Shown piece by piece: positions 41,483 through 50,982 of a DNA stretch of 64,000 nucleotides (the first letter of the stretch is position 1; each line of letters opens with the position of its first letter). The notes under the pieces were generated by a model. The model worked only from the letters and a program-made list of their open reading frames with translations. It was not told where the DNA came from and searched no databases. This DNA comes from Leishmania mexicana MHOM/GT/2001/U1103 (taxonomy: Eukaryota > Euglenozoa > Kinetoplastea > Trypanosomatida > Trypanosomatidae), in NCBI RefSeq assembly GCF_000234665.1, contig NC_018336.1, positions 599,069 to 663,068 of the forward strand. The letters are read 5' to 3'. Position numbers and translations under genes: made by a program.

Positions 41483-44200
41483 ATGGATCTGCTTCCCAAG
41501 TACCTCAACGAGTTACAGGACTCGAACAAAATGAAGAGGTGCGTAGCATACAAGAAAATACACGAGCTTGTCAAAGCACAGAGGGGGAATCTCTCAAAAG
41601 ACGACGAGTTTTCAATTATTCGGTCATGTCTAAAGGGATTTGAGGACACCTCGGAGCGCTCACGAGAAGAGGCGGCACAGATAACAATCGAGCTACTACC
41701 AGGCCAAGACGCGAGCATTTTGGACTGGGTTCTTCCTTCTGTTGTCACGCGCATTGGGATTGTGCCAGTTGCTGAAGAGAGCGAAGAGATCAGGCTTCTT
41801 CTTCTTCGACTCGGGACGGCCTGCATGACGTGCTTTCCGCACGATATCGGACCGCGGAACTACATTGATTTTTTTCTGGTGCTGCTAGAGAACTGCTTTC
41901 GTGACCCTTTCCCAGACCTCAAGAAGGAAGCGTGCAAGGCAGCTTGCCAACTGTGCTCCATCGAGCCCAAGCAAGTAAAGGTGATTAGTACACCGCTGGC
42001 AAAAGTTCTGAAAAACTCGTGTCTTCTACACAAACACAGCGCTGTACGGTGCGAGGCGGCCCAAACACTGGCTGTTTTGTTTCGATGCGGAGCCTCTGAG
42101 GCACTGAGAGACGGAAAGGACGAGGTAGAGAACAAGACAATGGCATCGGAGCTGTTTGTCCTCTGCAACGATCACAGCGAGCCAGTTCGCTTAGCAGTCA
42201 TCTCAGTTTTGTCATGCGCATTGCTGGATGTCAAGGAGCGGCTAGAGATGCACGCAAAATACCTACCACATCTCCTGCTTCTTGTGACTGATTCGTTTGA
42301 TGGTGTTCGCAACATGGCGCGGAAAATTTTGGAGCGAGTCGGGCAGCTTTATATGATCGACAACGAGGACAACCGGATAGATATGGCGAACAGGCGCGTC
42401 ACCATGAAGGATATTGAATGGTACGGCGATGACGAGTATCCTTCCATGAAGTTCACGGCACCGTCACCAGAGCACAGCGACCTCTTTCAGAGCCGCCCCA
42501 GCCTGGGCACTCGCTACGTCGTCGCCGAGTCCGCTCGGGCTTTCCTCGACAAGATTCTGAAGGAGATTACCGCTGTCGACTGGATGATTCCTTTCTCCAC
42601 GAATAATCGCAGGGTGGTAGCGCTTAGGTTGTTGTGGACAACCATCTATTACTGTGAGAAGTCCTGTGTGCAGTTCACCGAGCGCATCCTTAGCGCTGTG
42701 TACAAAGCGTTCGGTGACGAAAATGATGAGGTCAAGCAGGAGGCAACATTTTGTGTTGAGATGCTGGGGAAGTTCCTGGTCCCTGAGCAGTATTTGCCGT
42801 TTCTTATCGCGAAGCCGGCCGCGAACGCTGACCCTTACGAGGATGTGTCTGTTATCGAAAGGTCGCACAACAAAACTGTGGTGCTCACTTCTCTCGACGA
42901 TGCGTGCAGACCGACGCCAACGCTGTTTTCGACTGCAGGTGTGACAGTCAAATGCTCGATTCTTCAAACGCTGGGGTACCTTATCGAGGGTTCTAAGGAG
43001 AAGCTGACACCGGCTCACTCTACCCGAATTATTCAAGCATTGACGGGAAGCGATTTGATCGAGTGTGAGAACGAGCATCTTCTGGCTGCGCTTCTTGAGA
43101 CTCTTGAGAAAGTCATTCCAGTCTTTGTGGCAAAGGGCTTCATTGCCTCCCCGGAGCACCCTCTCCCCGACGAAGTGCTCCGCGACCCAAAGCAGAGAAC
43201 GCTGGATTCTATTATTCTTTACTCTTTGTTGCGTATCAAGAGCACTGAGATGCCCGCGATTCAGCTGAAAGCTGGTGAGGCAATTACAATGCTGTCGACA
43301 CTGGTCACGGACTCACTTACTGGTATCTATACCCTGCATGCAGGGCGACTACTGTCCCGTTACGGGGCGGCGCTTCCGGTCAGCGCTTTCAGTGACCTGG
43401 TACTGAACGCGGACAGTATTGACACGCTCGGCGGAGTGCTCACAGACATTTTTGAATCACGACTGACGGACATAAATTTTGCAGTCAAAGTCACAGAGGA
43501 GCTGCGCTACTTTACTGTTCTGGAACAGCTTCTCTGGTGCAGAACAGACGCCTTTGCGCCAAGCGAAACCAGTGAACTTCTGCGCGCCGTTGTCCTCCCG
43601 TTGTCAGCCTTTCAACCGGGCAACACCGCACACCTCTTCCGTAAAGTGGCGGTGAACTGCCTGTGCGCTCTCCTTGACCCGGTGTACTGCGATGCCCTAC
43701 AGGCGGAGCTTGTGAAAAACAGCAACGCTTTATCAACTACGGTCGTAAACGCCTGGTGTGCAGCTTCCGACGCCGACGACGGCGAGATGCGACTTGTTTG
43801 TATGTCGGCCCTTGGCGAGGTATCCCGCTTGCCAATGGTCAAAGGTGCAGCGCACGAGATAATTCAATCCGTGATTCTGCGCTTCGACGATTCAAACGAC
43901 GCCATCCGTCTGCGTACTTCCAACGAGCTGACCCGACTTCTTGCCGACGACTGGGGCGCGTCACCGTTTGTTGTCGATGAGGTATCGGCACAGGTAGTGC
44001 CCCTCGCGAAGAAGATGCTCGTCTACCTGGATGACACGGAGGAGACGATCGGCATCCGGCCTTCTCTGGCAGAGGCCTTGAAAAGGCTGGGTGATATTTC
44101 GCCGCACATTGTTGTTAATCTAACTCGGTTGGCGCTTGAGCGACACGCAGAGAGGGGTTACTGTCAAGACGTGCTAAACTACCTGGAAGCCAAGTACTAA
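41483..44200 (+). CDS. DNAAF5: Dynein axonemal assembly factor 5 (HEATR2-like HEAT-repeat protein)
   Basis: 905 residues from ATG 41483. The whole protein is an alpha-solenoid of HEAT repeats: for example DEFSIIRSCLKGFEDTSERS near 35-55, PFPDLKKEACKAACQLC near 142-158, HSAVRCEAAQTLAVLFRCG, HSEPVRLAVISVLSCALLD, and DSFDGVRNMARKILERVGQLY near 270-292. The order and the region around 330-450 (SRPSLGTRYVVAES, then VALRLLWTTIYYCE) follow HEATR2/DNAAF5, a cytoplasmic factor for preassembly of axonemal dynein arms. This fits a flagellate. Its codons use more A/T at third positions than neighbouring genes, and young SIDER2 copies lie on both sides. Another HEAT-repeat adaptor is possible but less likely. 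Confidence 0.8.
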   Translation: MDLLPKYLNELQDSNKMKRCVAYKKIHELVKAQRGNLSKDDEFSIIRSCLKGFEDTSERSREEAAQITIELLPGQDASILDWVLPSVVTRIGIVPVAEESEEIRLLLLRLGTACMTCFPHDIGPRNYIDFFLVLLENCFRDPFPDLKKEACKAACQLCSIEPKQVKVISTPLAKVLKNSCLLHKHSAVRCEAAQTLAVLFRCGASEALRDGKDEVENKTMASELFVLCNDHSEPVRLAVISVLSCALLDVKERLEMHAKYLPHLLLLVTDSFDGVRNMARKILERVGQLYMIDNEDNRIDMANRRVTMKDIEWYGDDEYPSMKFTAPSPEHSDLFQSRPSLGTRYVVAESARAFLDKILKEITAVDWMIPFSTNNRRVVALRLLWTTIYYCEKSCVQFTERILSAVYKAFGDENDEVKQEATFCVEMLGKFLVPEQYLPFLIAKPAANADPYEDVSVIERSHNKTVVLTSLDDACRPTPTLFSTAGVTVKCSILQTLGYLIEGSKEKLTPAHSTRIIQALTGSDLIECENEHLLAALLETLEKVIPVFVAKGFIASPEHPLPDEVLRDPKQRTLDSIILYSLLRIKSTEMPAIQLKAGEAITMLSTLVTDSLTGIYTLHAGRLLSRYGAALPVSAFSDLVLNADSIDTLGGVLTDIFESRLTDINFAVKVTEELRYFTVLEQLLWCRTDAFAPSETSELLRAVVLPLSAFQPGNTAHLFRKVAVNCLCALLDPVYCDALQAELVKNSNALSTTVVNAWCAASDADDGEMRLVCMSALGEVSRLPMVKGAAHEIIQSVILRFDDSNDAIRLRTSNELTRLLADDWGASPFVVDEVSAQVVPLAKKMLVYLDDTEETIGIRPSLAEALKRLGDISPHIVVNLTRLALERHAERGYCQDVLNYLEAKY

Positions 44201-44449
44201 GTGCCACGTGGTTCCTGTTTTCTCACGCTGATTTGTGGAATGTACATAGACTGAGGTTCTCGGTACTTTAGTAAAACGTGCAGATAAATCGGAGGCTGCT
44301 TATGTAGCGCGCCAATTTTGTTGTCTCGCTGACTTCTGCTACGCGCATTCACGATAGTGCTGCGAGGGCTTCGGTCTACAAGTGATTGACACTAACAGAA
44401 GTGGTTGACGCTTCTTATTTCTTTGCCTGGTGTCCCTCTTCTTGCACCC
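44201..44449. other. 3' UTR of DNAAF5
   Basis: No gene seen; leads directly into the SIDER2 copy. Confidence 0.5.
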
Positions 44450-45014
44450 GGATGAAAGGGGTGCACCTCAGCGCGCGGTATCCATGACCCTGTGCCCGCC
44501 CTGTGCGGGGGAGAAGCCAGGCAGAGCCCCTATCCCCTGCCAATGCCGCGCCGCATCTGGTGGTGGCAGGGTCAAGCGCCTGCGACGTGGGGGCGGGGTC
44601 CGAGCGATGCATCGCTGCTGATGCCGGCGGCCAGGTCGTGGGTGGCGCTGCGTCGGAGCGGCCTGCGACTGTGCACCGGGTTGCGCCGTGCATGCTATAT
44701 GGGCGGGGTGTCAGCGCGACTCGACTGCGGCCCGCCCGGCCCTCGCTGGCTCCTGGTGTGTGGCGCCTGGGCCGCCCCGAGGGGTGCGCCGGGTGGCGGC
44801 CGGCATGATATGAGCGGCTGCGGGGCTGCCCGCGTAGAGGAGGCTGGTGGAGGTTGAGGCAGGGCCCGTGCTGAGATGGCTGCGTCGGCGCATGGCTGTG
44901 ATGCGTGTGCCCAGCGCTGCTTCGCACCACGCGATGGGGCCTGTGACGGCCCGGGGCTAGCGTGCCCATTCCGCCATACAGCATGGGCGGAGCGGAGATG
45001 TCGGAACGAAAGCA
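44450..45014 (+). mobile_element. Young SIDER2-like retroposon copy, full 5' end
   Basis: Starts at GGATGAAAGGGGTGCACCTC and runs to GAACGAAAGCAT. It differs from the copy at 60042 by about one base over their shared 480 bp (CGGCCCGCC against CAGCCCGCC), judged by eye. Near the 3' end, arm CGTGCCCATTCCGCC (44961-44975) is followed by the loop in the orientation ATACAGCATG. It lies in sense orientation between DNAAF5 and cyclophilin, so it is probably part of the DNAAF5 3' UTR. Confidence 0.85.
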
Positions 45015-45159
45015 TACCCTTTTACACTTCTCGCTCATACGGACCCTCTACATCCGCATTTTATCTTGCACGTATCCGTATACACACACACACTCAGAAG
45101 CACTAGTCATATCCTATTTCTTGCGATCTTGTTCACTGATAGTGCCCCTCCCGCCAAAA

Positions 45160-45750
45160 ATGTTTCGCCGTACCTTTCTGAGCGCTGAGCGCAGGATTCC
45201 GTTCTACCCGATCAACTCGAATAACCCCATCGTGTTCTTCGACATCTCGATCGGGTCGCAGCTGGCAGGGCGTGTCGAGATGGAGCTCTTCAAGGACGTC
45301 GTGCCGAAGACGGCCGAGAACTTCCGCGCGCTTTGCACCGGTGAGAAGGGTGTTGGCCGCTCTGGCAAGCCTCTCTGGTTCAAGGGAAGCCGTTTTCACC
45401 GCGTTATTCCACAGTTCATGTGTCAGGGTGGCGATTTCACTGCCGGCAACGGCACCGGTGGCGAGTCCATCTACGGCCACAAGTTTCCTGATGAGTCCTT
45501 TGCCGGACGTGCTGGAAGGCACTTTGGCCCGGGCACGCTGTCAATGGCCAATGCCGGCCCCAACACGAACGGCTCTCAGTTCTTCATCTGCACCGCTCCC
45601 ACCGAGTGGCTGGACGGAAAGCATGTCGTGTTCGGCCAGGTCACCAAGGGCTATGACGTCATCATAAAGGTGGAGACTCAGGGCAGTCAATCTGGTGCTA
45701 CCCGCCAGCCCATCACGGTCACTGACTGTGGTGAAATCAAGCAAGAGTAG
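45160..45750 (+). CDS. Cyclophilin-type peptidyl-prolyl cis-trans isomerase
   Basis: 196 residues from ATG 45160. It catalyses proline isomerisation during protein folding. The cyclophilin domain fills residues about 28-194, with VFFDISIG at its start, catalytic Arg78 in [22 protein letters not shown]-type residues in [18 protein letters not shown], and Trp150 (the cyclosporin-binding Trp) in [11 protein letters not shown]. The first 27 residues ([16 protein letters not shown] and on) are basic and could be a mitochondrial presequence. It is a compact single-domain form. A short pyrimidine-rich stretch with AG at 45141-45142 sits just upstream. Confidence 0.96.
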   Translation: MFRRTFLSAERRIPFYPINSNNPIVFFDISIGSQLAGRVEMELFKDVVPKTAENFRALCTGEKGVGRSGKPLWFKGSRFHRVIPQFMCQGGDFTAGNGTGGESIYGHKFPDESFAGRAGRHFGPGTLSMANAGPNTNGSQFFICTAPTEWLDGKHVVFGQVTKGYDVIIKVETQGSQSGATRQPITVTDCGEIKQE

Positions 45751-46195
45751 GCAAACGATATCGTAGGCGCTACACATCAGACGAGCACAGATGAGTTTAG
45801 TCGCGGTGGCTCGATTATGTTCTCTTTGTCGATATCTAACTTTATTCCACTTCACATAACAGGGTGTAGGAATTTCTCTACTGGCTTTAACACGTGAAAG
45901 GAACGGCACCAGAAATGATCAACGTTGTATTTTCAAACGGCGTCTGGCCCGCGGAGTCGCTTGCTTGGCGCGAGTGCTGTCTGACCCTGAGCACTTGGGC
46001 ACGCATCTACTGTCGAGCTATCAGTGGTGGCCATGCGCGCCGGATGTAGAGGCTTCGTGCACGTCTTTTCTCTCTCTACACATTTCTTGTCAGTTTTCGC
46101 TCTCACGTTTCCTTGCTCTTCTCTTTTCTCGCCTTTCATCTTTTCACATCAGTTCTTGTGCTTAGCTGAGGCGAAGCACTTTCACCGCACAAAAG
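45751..46195. other. Intergenic region
   Basis: No gene seen. A long T/C tract at about 46055-46150 followed by AG dinucleotides fits the splice acceptor of the next gene. Confidence 0.55.
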
Positions 46196-46567
46196 ATGGA
46201 AAAGGATCTCAACGCGCAGCGGACAGATATCGAGATTGCCGCAGAGGAGGTTACGGAGGCCAAACAGTACCTCGTCGATCTCGACCGCCGAAAGAACCAG
46301 TATCGCGAGGCTCAACGAAAAATATTAACAACACGGCCCGAGGAGGACTTATGGATACTGAGCGGCGGCTCTACGTTTGTGTCGTGCGAGCTGAGCCACT
46401 CTGGTACGCTCAAGTACTTTGAGTGGCGCTTGCAGCAGTGCGATAACGAGATCGAGAGGGCCCGAGAGGACTTAAAACTGAAAGTAGCAGCGCTGGCAGA
46501 GCTGGAGGGACCTGACAGTGCCTTGGCGCGCCTTTATGAAGGGTTCGATCTGAAGGGGATGTCGTGA
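46196..46567 (+). CDS. PDRG1-like prefoldin-family protein
   Basis: 123 residues from ATG 46196. It is a small beta-type prefoldin fold: an N-terminal helix with VTEAKQYLVDLDRRKNQYRE (residues about 18-37), a short beta hairpin DLWILSGGSTFVSC (about 51-64), and a C-terminal helix CDNEIERAREDLKLKVAALA (about 82-101). The LVDLDxxRNQxRE pattern is that of PDRG1 rather than canonical prefoldin subunits. PDRG1 is a prefoldin-like subunit of the PAQosome/R2TP co-chaperone that helps HSP90 assemble polymerases, PIKKs and snoRNPs. Another prefoldin beta subunit is the main alternative. Confidence 0.75.
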   Translation: MEKDLNAQRTDIEIAAEEVTEAKQYLVDLDRRKNQYREAQRKILTTRPEEDLWILSGGSTFVSCELSHSGTLKYFEWRLQQCDNEIERAREDLKLKVAALAELEGPDSALARLYEGFDLKGMS

Positions 46568-46905
46568 AGCCGGCCGTGAGGGCTGACTCGTGGAGGTTTC
46601 GAAAAATAACCTCACAGATGCTGCTTTACAAGTTTACTATGTTTCAATTGAAATTTTTTTCATCTGGACCGCGAAACGCTCGAAAGAAGAGTAACGCGAC
46701 ACCCCACCGTTACTGGTGAAGCTTGCCGCAAAAGAGAGTGCCGCTGCACACCAAGCACTTCCAAAGACTTTCAATGAGGTTAACAGCTCTTTTATTGCCC
46801 ACCGCTACTTCTCCTCCCCCACTTCTTCTTCTGGCTTTTTTTTCCCTTCTCTTTGCTATGCTTACATACATCTGGAAAAGCCATCAGGCTGCTCCGCGCT
46901 GCAAG
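46568..46905. other. Intergenic region with splice-acceptor tract
   Basis: No gene seen. A dense T/C tract at about 46803-46857 is followed by AG at 46879-46880, 26 bases before ATG 46906. Several ATGs upstream of the tract (from 46723) would be removed by trans-splicing there. Confidence 0.55.
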
Positions 46906-47703
46906 ATGGCATTCCAGTTTCCACGCGGTGCCGAGTTTCTCTTTGTCATTCAGTATCTGCTGCAGTTCGATGACACGGTAAAGTTCAAGCTGAGTCGTGA
47001 AGGCCGACGGACCGTGCTGCAGGTTTCCACCGTCAACATTCCTCCATTCAGCTACACCACGGTAGACTTTGCCGATGAGTCTGAGAGGCCGCAAAAGATG
47101 GCTGCAGTGGAACCGCACGCAACTTCGTGGGCTGTAAACGCTGCTTTTTTCACTAGTGTTCTGAGCTGCTTCAGCGGCCTTTCTCCCATCACTCTCGAGG
47201 TTGCTGACGATCTCTCATGTGCCCTTCTCTATCAGAAAAAGGAAGACGGCACCGGCGTGCAAGTAGCACAGGTCGGAGCACTCCACGACCTCGGACCGAA
47301 GCTCCTGGTTGATCACGACGTGGGGGTTCTGTACACGATTGCCGACATTCGAAACTTTGGCGAAATTGTCCGCTCCGTCTGTGCTGGGGACGACGAGCGA
47401 TGCGACGTGTTTCTTCGACGCGTTTCGTCGACGGAGTGCGAGCTGGGCATGAAAACGAGCACTGTCACCTCATCGTTGCAGCTCTTGCTGGATGAGTGCA
47501 ACGGCGTATCCAAGCGCCTGGAAGGGTCGGCGCGCTGCACTGATTTGCAAGAGTATGCACGCCTCTGCACACGAATGACGAAGCTAGCCGATAAGACTTC
47601 TCTCATGGTGGGGTTTGGGTCTGACGGCATTGCCCTTTTCAGATTTGAGTGGGTTACAGAGCGAGGCAGCCGCACTGCTGACTTGTTCTTTTGCACCTCC
47701 TAG
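46906..47703 (+). CDS. Putative sliding-clamp-fold protein (PCNA / 9-1-1 type)
   Basis: 265 residues from ATG 46906, chosen because the likely splice acceptor (46879-46880) excludes upstream ATGs. The length matches PCNA-type clamps (about 260). The N-terminus (FLFVIQYLLQFDDTVKFKLS, then RRTVLQVSTVNIPPFSYT) has the helix-then-strand order of a clamp half. The C-terminus (DLQEYARLCTRMTKLADKTS and SDGIALFRFEW, then ADLFFCTS) resembles the end of PCNA/Rad1/Hus1, where a helix is followed by paired strands. It lacks an obvious C-terminal PIP-accepting loop. A diverged checkpoint clamp subunit (Rad1 or Hus1 type) is my best guess; the assignment is by fold pattern only. Confidence 0.5.
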   Translation: MAFQFPRGAEFLFVIQYLLQFDDTVKFKLSREGRRTVLQVSTVNIPPFSYTTVDFADESERPQKMAAVEPHATSWAVNAAFFTSVLSCFSGLSPITLEVADDLSCALLYQKKEDGTGVQVAQVGALHDLGPKLLVDHDVGVLYTIADIRNFGEIVRSVCAGDDERCDVFLRRVSSTECELGMKTSTVTSSLQLLLDECNGVSKRLEGSARCTDLQEYARLCTRMTKLADKTSLMVGFGSDGIALFRFEWVTERGSRTADLFFCTS

Positions 47704-48056
47704 CCCGACTTCGCCCCGACATTGGATCCCTTCTCCCTCCTCACTCTGTGTCCTATCGCTTTTCCTAGAGTCTTGTACTACTCTTGAAGGTAAGAAGTCT
47801 ATTCTTGACAAAAGAAACAAGCCACCCTATCGCATTTCACGATCGGCATCTGGACAGTGCCAGTCTGGTGTAAACCCTGGTTCACGTTCACAGAGCATCG
47901 AACAGCGGCACCGACGTCAGGAGAAGGATTTACTGCATGTATGACTCTACACCTCCATCTCCCCTTCCTTTTGCTCTGCTCTCTGATTTAAGTGCCAGCT
48001 GCTCTAATCACTTGGGCCTCTTACATGGACAACTTGTATTGAGAGTTAAATCACTG
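47704..48056. other. Intergenic region with splice-acceptor tract
   Basis: A T/C tract at about 47955-47988 with AG at 47991-47992 lies downstream of an in-frame ATG at 47937, so that ATG is probably not in the mature mRNA. The leader then contains a five-codon upstream ORF at 48024. Confidence 0.45.
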
Positions 48057-48671
48057 ATGCAGGGGAGGCCGCTTGCGGTTCAACTAGGAGACACCCACGG
48101 CGTGGTCGTCTACCACACCACGGCGCTAGCTCCAGAGAAGCTGTGCACCACGTTTGAGAAATTCGGCAAGACGAGCGTGGCTCACGGCTTCGAGCTCACC
48201 GACGGCAACTACGCCACTGTTGTCTTCTTCTCGGAACCAATGAGCTGTGCGGTTTGCTACGCGTCTCTCTCGCGACTGGCACAAGAGCCTGGGAACATTG
48301 GTATTATCGATGTCGGATGGATCCACGAAAACGGCGTTGACGCTTTTGCGAGGCGGTCCTATGTGAGACACAAGTACACCCCTGGTGTCTCCACCGTGGG
48401 CGCTGGCTTTGCTGAATCCAACGGTTACTTGGTTGTGTATTGGAAAGGCGTGGCGGAACCCGACCGGCGCGAGATTTCTCAAATGGCGCACTCGTCAGCC
48501 GTCGAGGTTTTTGAGGACAACAAAGAGGGTGGGCGGTCGTTTCTGCGCTTTCGCTCCGAGGATGCTGCTGACGCCTTCCACTCCGACGTGCTGTTTCGAT
48601 TCGCTGCGATGAGGCGGTCCCTCTCGTATGCCGACGCCACAGATTTCTCACTTGCCAAGGGAGCTGCGTGA
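48057..48671 (+). CDS. Hypothetical protein
   Basis: 204 residues from ATG 48057; an in-frame ATG at 47937 would give 244 residues but precedes the likely trans-splice site. Family not recognised. The sequence alternates short strands and helices (GVVVYHTTALAPEKLCTTFE near 17-36, YATVVFFSEPMSCAVCYASL near 58-77, NGYLVVYWKGVAEPDRREIS near 122-141, FLRFRSEDAADAF near 160-172), giving a repeated strand-helix pattern with Phe/Tyr-rich strands that recalls RRM- or GYF-like alpha-beta folds without a diagnostic motif. No signal peptide or membrane helix. Codon use matches neighbours. Confidence 0.7.
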   Translation: MQGRPLAVQLGDTHGVVVYHTTALAPEKLCTTFEKFGKTSVAHGFELTDGNYATVVFFSEPMSCAVCYASLSRLAQEPGNIGIIDVGWIHENGVDAFARRSYVRHKYTPGVSTVGAGFAESNGYLVVYWKGVAEPDRREISQMAHSSAVEVFEDNKEGGRSFLRFRSEDAADAFHSDVLFRFAAMRRSLSYADATDFSLAKGAA

Positions 48672-49065
48672 AAAACTTCAAGCCACAAAGAGTACATACC
48701 GAAAAAAATGCTTCATTGCAAGTCTTTCGGTTTGTCTGCAGCTTCTCTCTCCCTCGTGGCGAGTTGCACACTTCCACTGCGATCGCATACATATAGGGGA
48801 GAACGTAGAAGCGCGGGAACGGAGTATGGGGACTGGGGCCGGTGATAGCACTTTCCAAGCTTTGCATACTCCTCCTGAAGAAAAAGAGAGATAGGGTATG
48901 TATGAGTGAGTCAGGCTGCAGGGCGCTGTGCCGCTCCCCAGCTGCTCTATGCTTCAACTACTACCTTGCTCACTCGCCTCAATGGGCGTCTTCACTGTAA
49001 TCTACTGTCTTCTCCCTCTCAAGATACTTATCACAAAGAGCTGTGGTTTGAAGCGAATCTGCACG
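48672..49065. other. Intergenic region
   Basis: No gene seen. A T/C tract at about 48997-49020 with AG at 49022-49023 lies 43 bases before ATG 49066 and after the upstream in-frame ATGs at 48928 and 48982, which supports the later start. Confidence 0.55.
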
Positions 49066-50430
49066 ATGGGGCGGCATCGTGTTGCGTTAGTTTCCGACTT
49101 CTTCTTCCCCGGGTTTGGTGGAGTGGAGGTGCACATCTACAATTTAGCCCTGTGTCTGATGCGGAGAGGGCACAAGATCATTATAATCACGCGTGCCTAT
49201 GGGGACCGCGTTGGGATTCGCTATTACACAAATGGGCTGAAGGTGTATTATTTGCCGATGCTTGCGGCAAAGCTGCCTCCCGGCTCCGTGACGCTGCCGA
49301 CGTGGCTCGGCGCGTTTCCGATGCTGCGCACTATCTTCATTCGTGAGGGCATCACTGTCGTACATGGTCATCAGACCACTTCCAATATGTGCCACGAGGC
49401 GATATTCCACGCCGGGACCATGGGCATCAAGACGTGCTTCACCGACCACTCACTCTTTGGGTTTGCGGATGCGGCGTCCATCAACATCAACAAGGTGCTT
49501 GTGTGGAGTCTGCGTACAGTTGACCAGGTGATCTGTGTCAGCAACACTTCTCGCGAAAACACCGTTCTGCGCGCGCGGATTGCACCGCAGCGGGCAAGCG
49601 TGATCCCGAACGCCACAGACACTTCCGCCTTCACCCCGCCTGACGATCTCAAGTACAAGTCGTGGGCATCGAAGATTGACAAGGAGGGGTTGACCATTGT
49701 AGTCATCACCAGGCTTGTATATCGAAAAGGGGCGGACCTCTTTGTCGACGTCATCCCTGAAATATGTCGGCGCCATCCGGATATTAAGTGGGTGATCGGT
49801 GGCGACGGACCGCGACGCTCGCAGCTCGAGCAGATGATTGAGCGACACAATTTGATGAACCGGGTGAAGATGCTCGGTGCGCTAAAGCACTCTGACGTGA
49901 AGAGGGTTTTGAACCAGGGCCAGATCTTCCTGAATTGCAGTTTGACGGAGGCATTTTGCATTGCGCTCATCGAGGCGGCGTCGTGCGGTTTACTGTGCGT
50001 GTCGACAAGAGTTGGAGGTGTCCCGGAGGTTCTCCCGGCACCTATGTTGCTTTTGGCGGATGCTGACCCGTCATCCATCATTGCTGCTTTGGAGGAAGCC
50101 ATCAACGACGTGCCGCACCACTCACCATGGACACTGCACGACAACTGCAAGCAGTTCTATAGCTGGGACTGGGTGGCGGAGCGTACCGAGCGCGTCTACG
50201 ACCGCATTATGGAGATGCCCATGCTGTCCCTGTACGAACGGTTGATGAACTACGCATCTGTCGGGCCTCTCTTTGGACTCGTGTGCTGGATGCTCTGCTC
50301 CTTGGATTGGATTCTGTATAGATTGATGGAATACTGGATTCCAACGGAAACTATTGACATTGCGCCGGATTTCCCCATGTCCTTCTACCTCCGCAACAAG
50401 GAGAAGATTATGAAGAAGAACGGCGAGTAG
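49066..50430 (+). CDS. PIGA: GPI N-acetylglucosaminyltransferase catalytic subunit (PIG-A/GPI3)
   Basis: 454 residues from ATG 49066. It catalyses the first step of GPI-anchor synthesis, transfer of GlcNAc from UDP-GlcNAc to phosphatidylinositol on the cytosolic face of the ER. It is a GT4-family glycosyltransferase: SDFFFPGFGGVEVHIYNLA near 9-27, HGHQTTSNM near 100, FTDHSLFGFAD near 125, VSNTSRENTVLRA and VIPNATDTSAF near 180, GGDGPRRSQLE near 246, and the E-x7-E pair with Glu295 and Glu303 in EAFCIALIEAAS. A single C-terminal membrane helix (about 401-424) anchors it, as in human PIG-A, followed by a lysine-rich end. GPI anchors are abundant on trypanosomatid surfaces. Confidence 0.97.
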   Translation: MGRHRVALVSDFFFPGFGGVEVHIYNLALCLMRRGHKIIIITRAYGDRVGIRYYTNGLKVYYLPMLAAKLPPGSVTLPTWLGAFPMLRTIFIREGITVVHGHQTTSNMCHEAIFHAGTMGIKTCFTDHSLFGFADAASININKVLVWSLRTVDQVICVSNTSRENTVLRARIAPQRASVIPNATDTSAFTPPDDLKYKSWASKIDKEGLTIVVITRLVYRKGADLFVDVIPEICRRHPDIKWVIGGDGPRRSQLEQMIERHNLMNRVKMLGALKHSDVKRVLNQGQIFLNCSLTEAFCIALIEAASCGLLCVSTRVGGVPEVLPAPMLLLADADPSSIIAALEEAINDVPHHSPWTLHDNCKQFYSWDWVAERTERVYDRIMEMPMLSLYERLMNYASVGPLFGLVCWMLCSLDWILYRLMEYWIPTETIDIAPDFPMSFYLRNKEKIMKKNGE

Positions 50431-50982
50431 TCGGAGGCTGTGGTCTTACTTTTGCTCTGTTTCGTCTTCTGCGCGCTAGGTGTCTGCCTTACTCGATTTC
50501 TGCGGTATTCTGATACAACTTCGCTGATCGCACATTGGCAATGGGGTCCTTACTCCTTTAGACACGCATGCTCATTTCACTTCTCTGCTTCCCTCAAACA
50601 GGAGAAAAACCGTCGCACACCTTCAGAGGGAGATCGCGTATATGCCTATCCGCGGGCATGTCTTTTTCCGTGTGGATTTGTGCAGTGTACCATGACAACG
50701 TTGCTGCTCAGCTACAGCAGGGAGCGTGATCTTCATTCTTTGTCTGCTTTTGATGAACTATTCATGACAATCAACATATCTGCACCTCTCTCCACTCTCT
50801 TTGGACTCCGACTCACATGGACGCTCGCGCAACCCTCATGCTACACAGTCCCATCCATGTGGAGGGCGTTGCGTCTCTGATGGCTTCATTCCTGGTGCTC
50901 ACGACATCCGCAGATTCCGTTCCCTTTTTTTTTTCTCATTAACCTCATCGAATACTAAATAAATAAAAAGTAGTCCGGAATC
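50431..50982. other. Intergenic region
   Basis: No convincing gene seen. A 146-codon open frame at 50440-50880 looks like low-complexity spacer translation. Confidence 0.5.
50921..50970 (+). promoter_or_regulatory. Polypyrimidine tract and AG: likely spliced-leader acceptor
   Basis: T/C tract at 50921-50939, then the first AG at 50969-50970, 12 bases before ATG 50983. It is one of the clearest acceptor layouts in the window and supports the start of the fusion gene. Confidence 0.6.
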
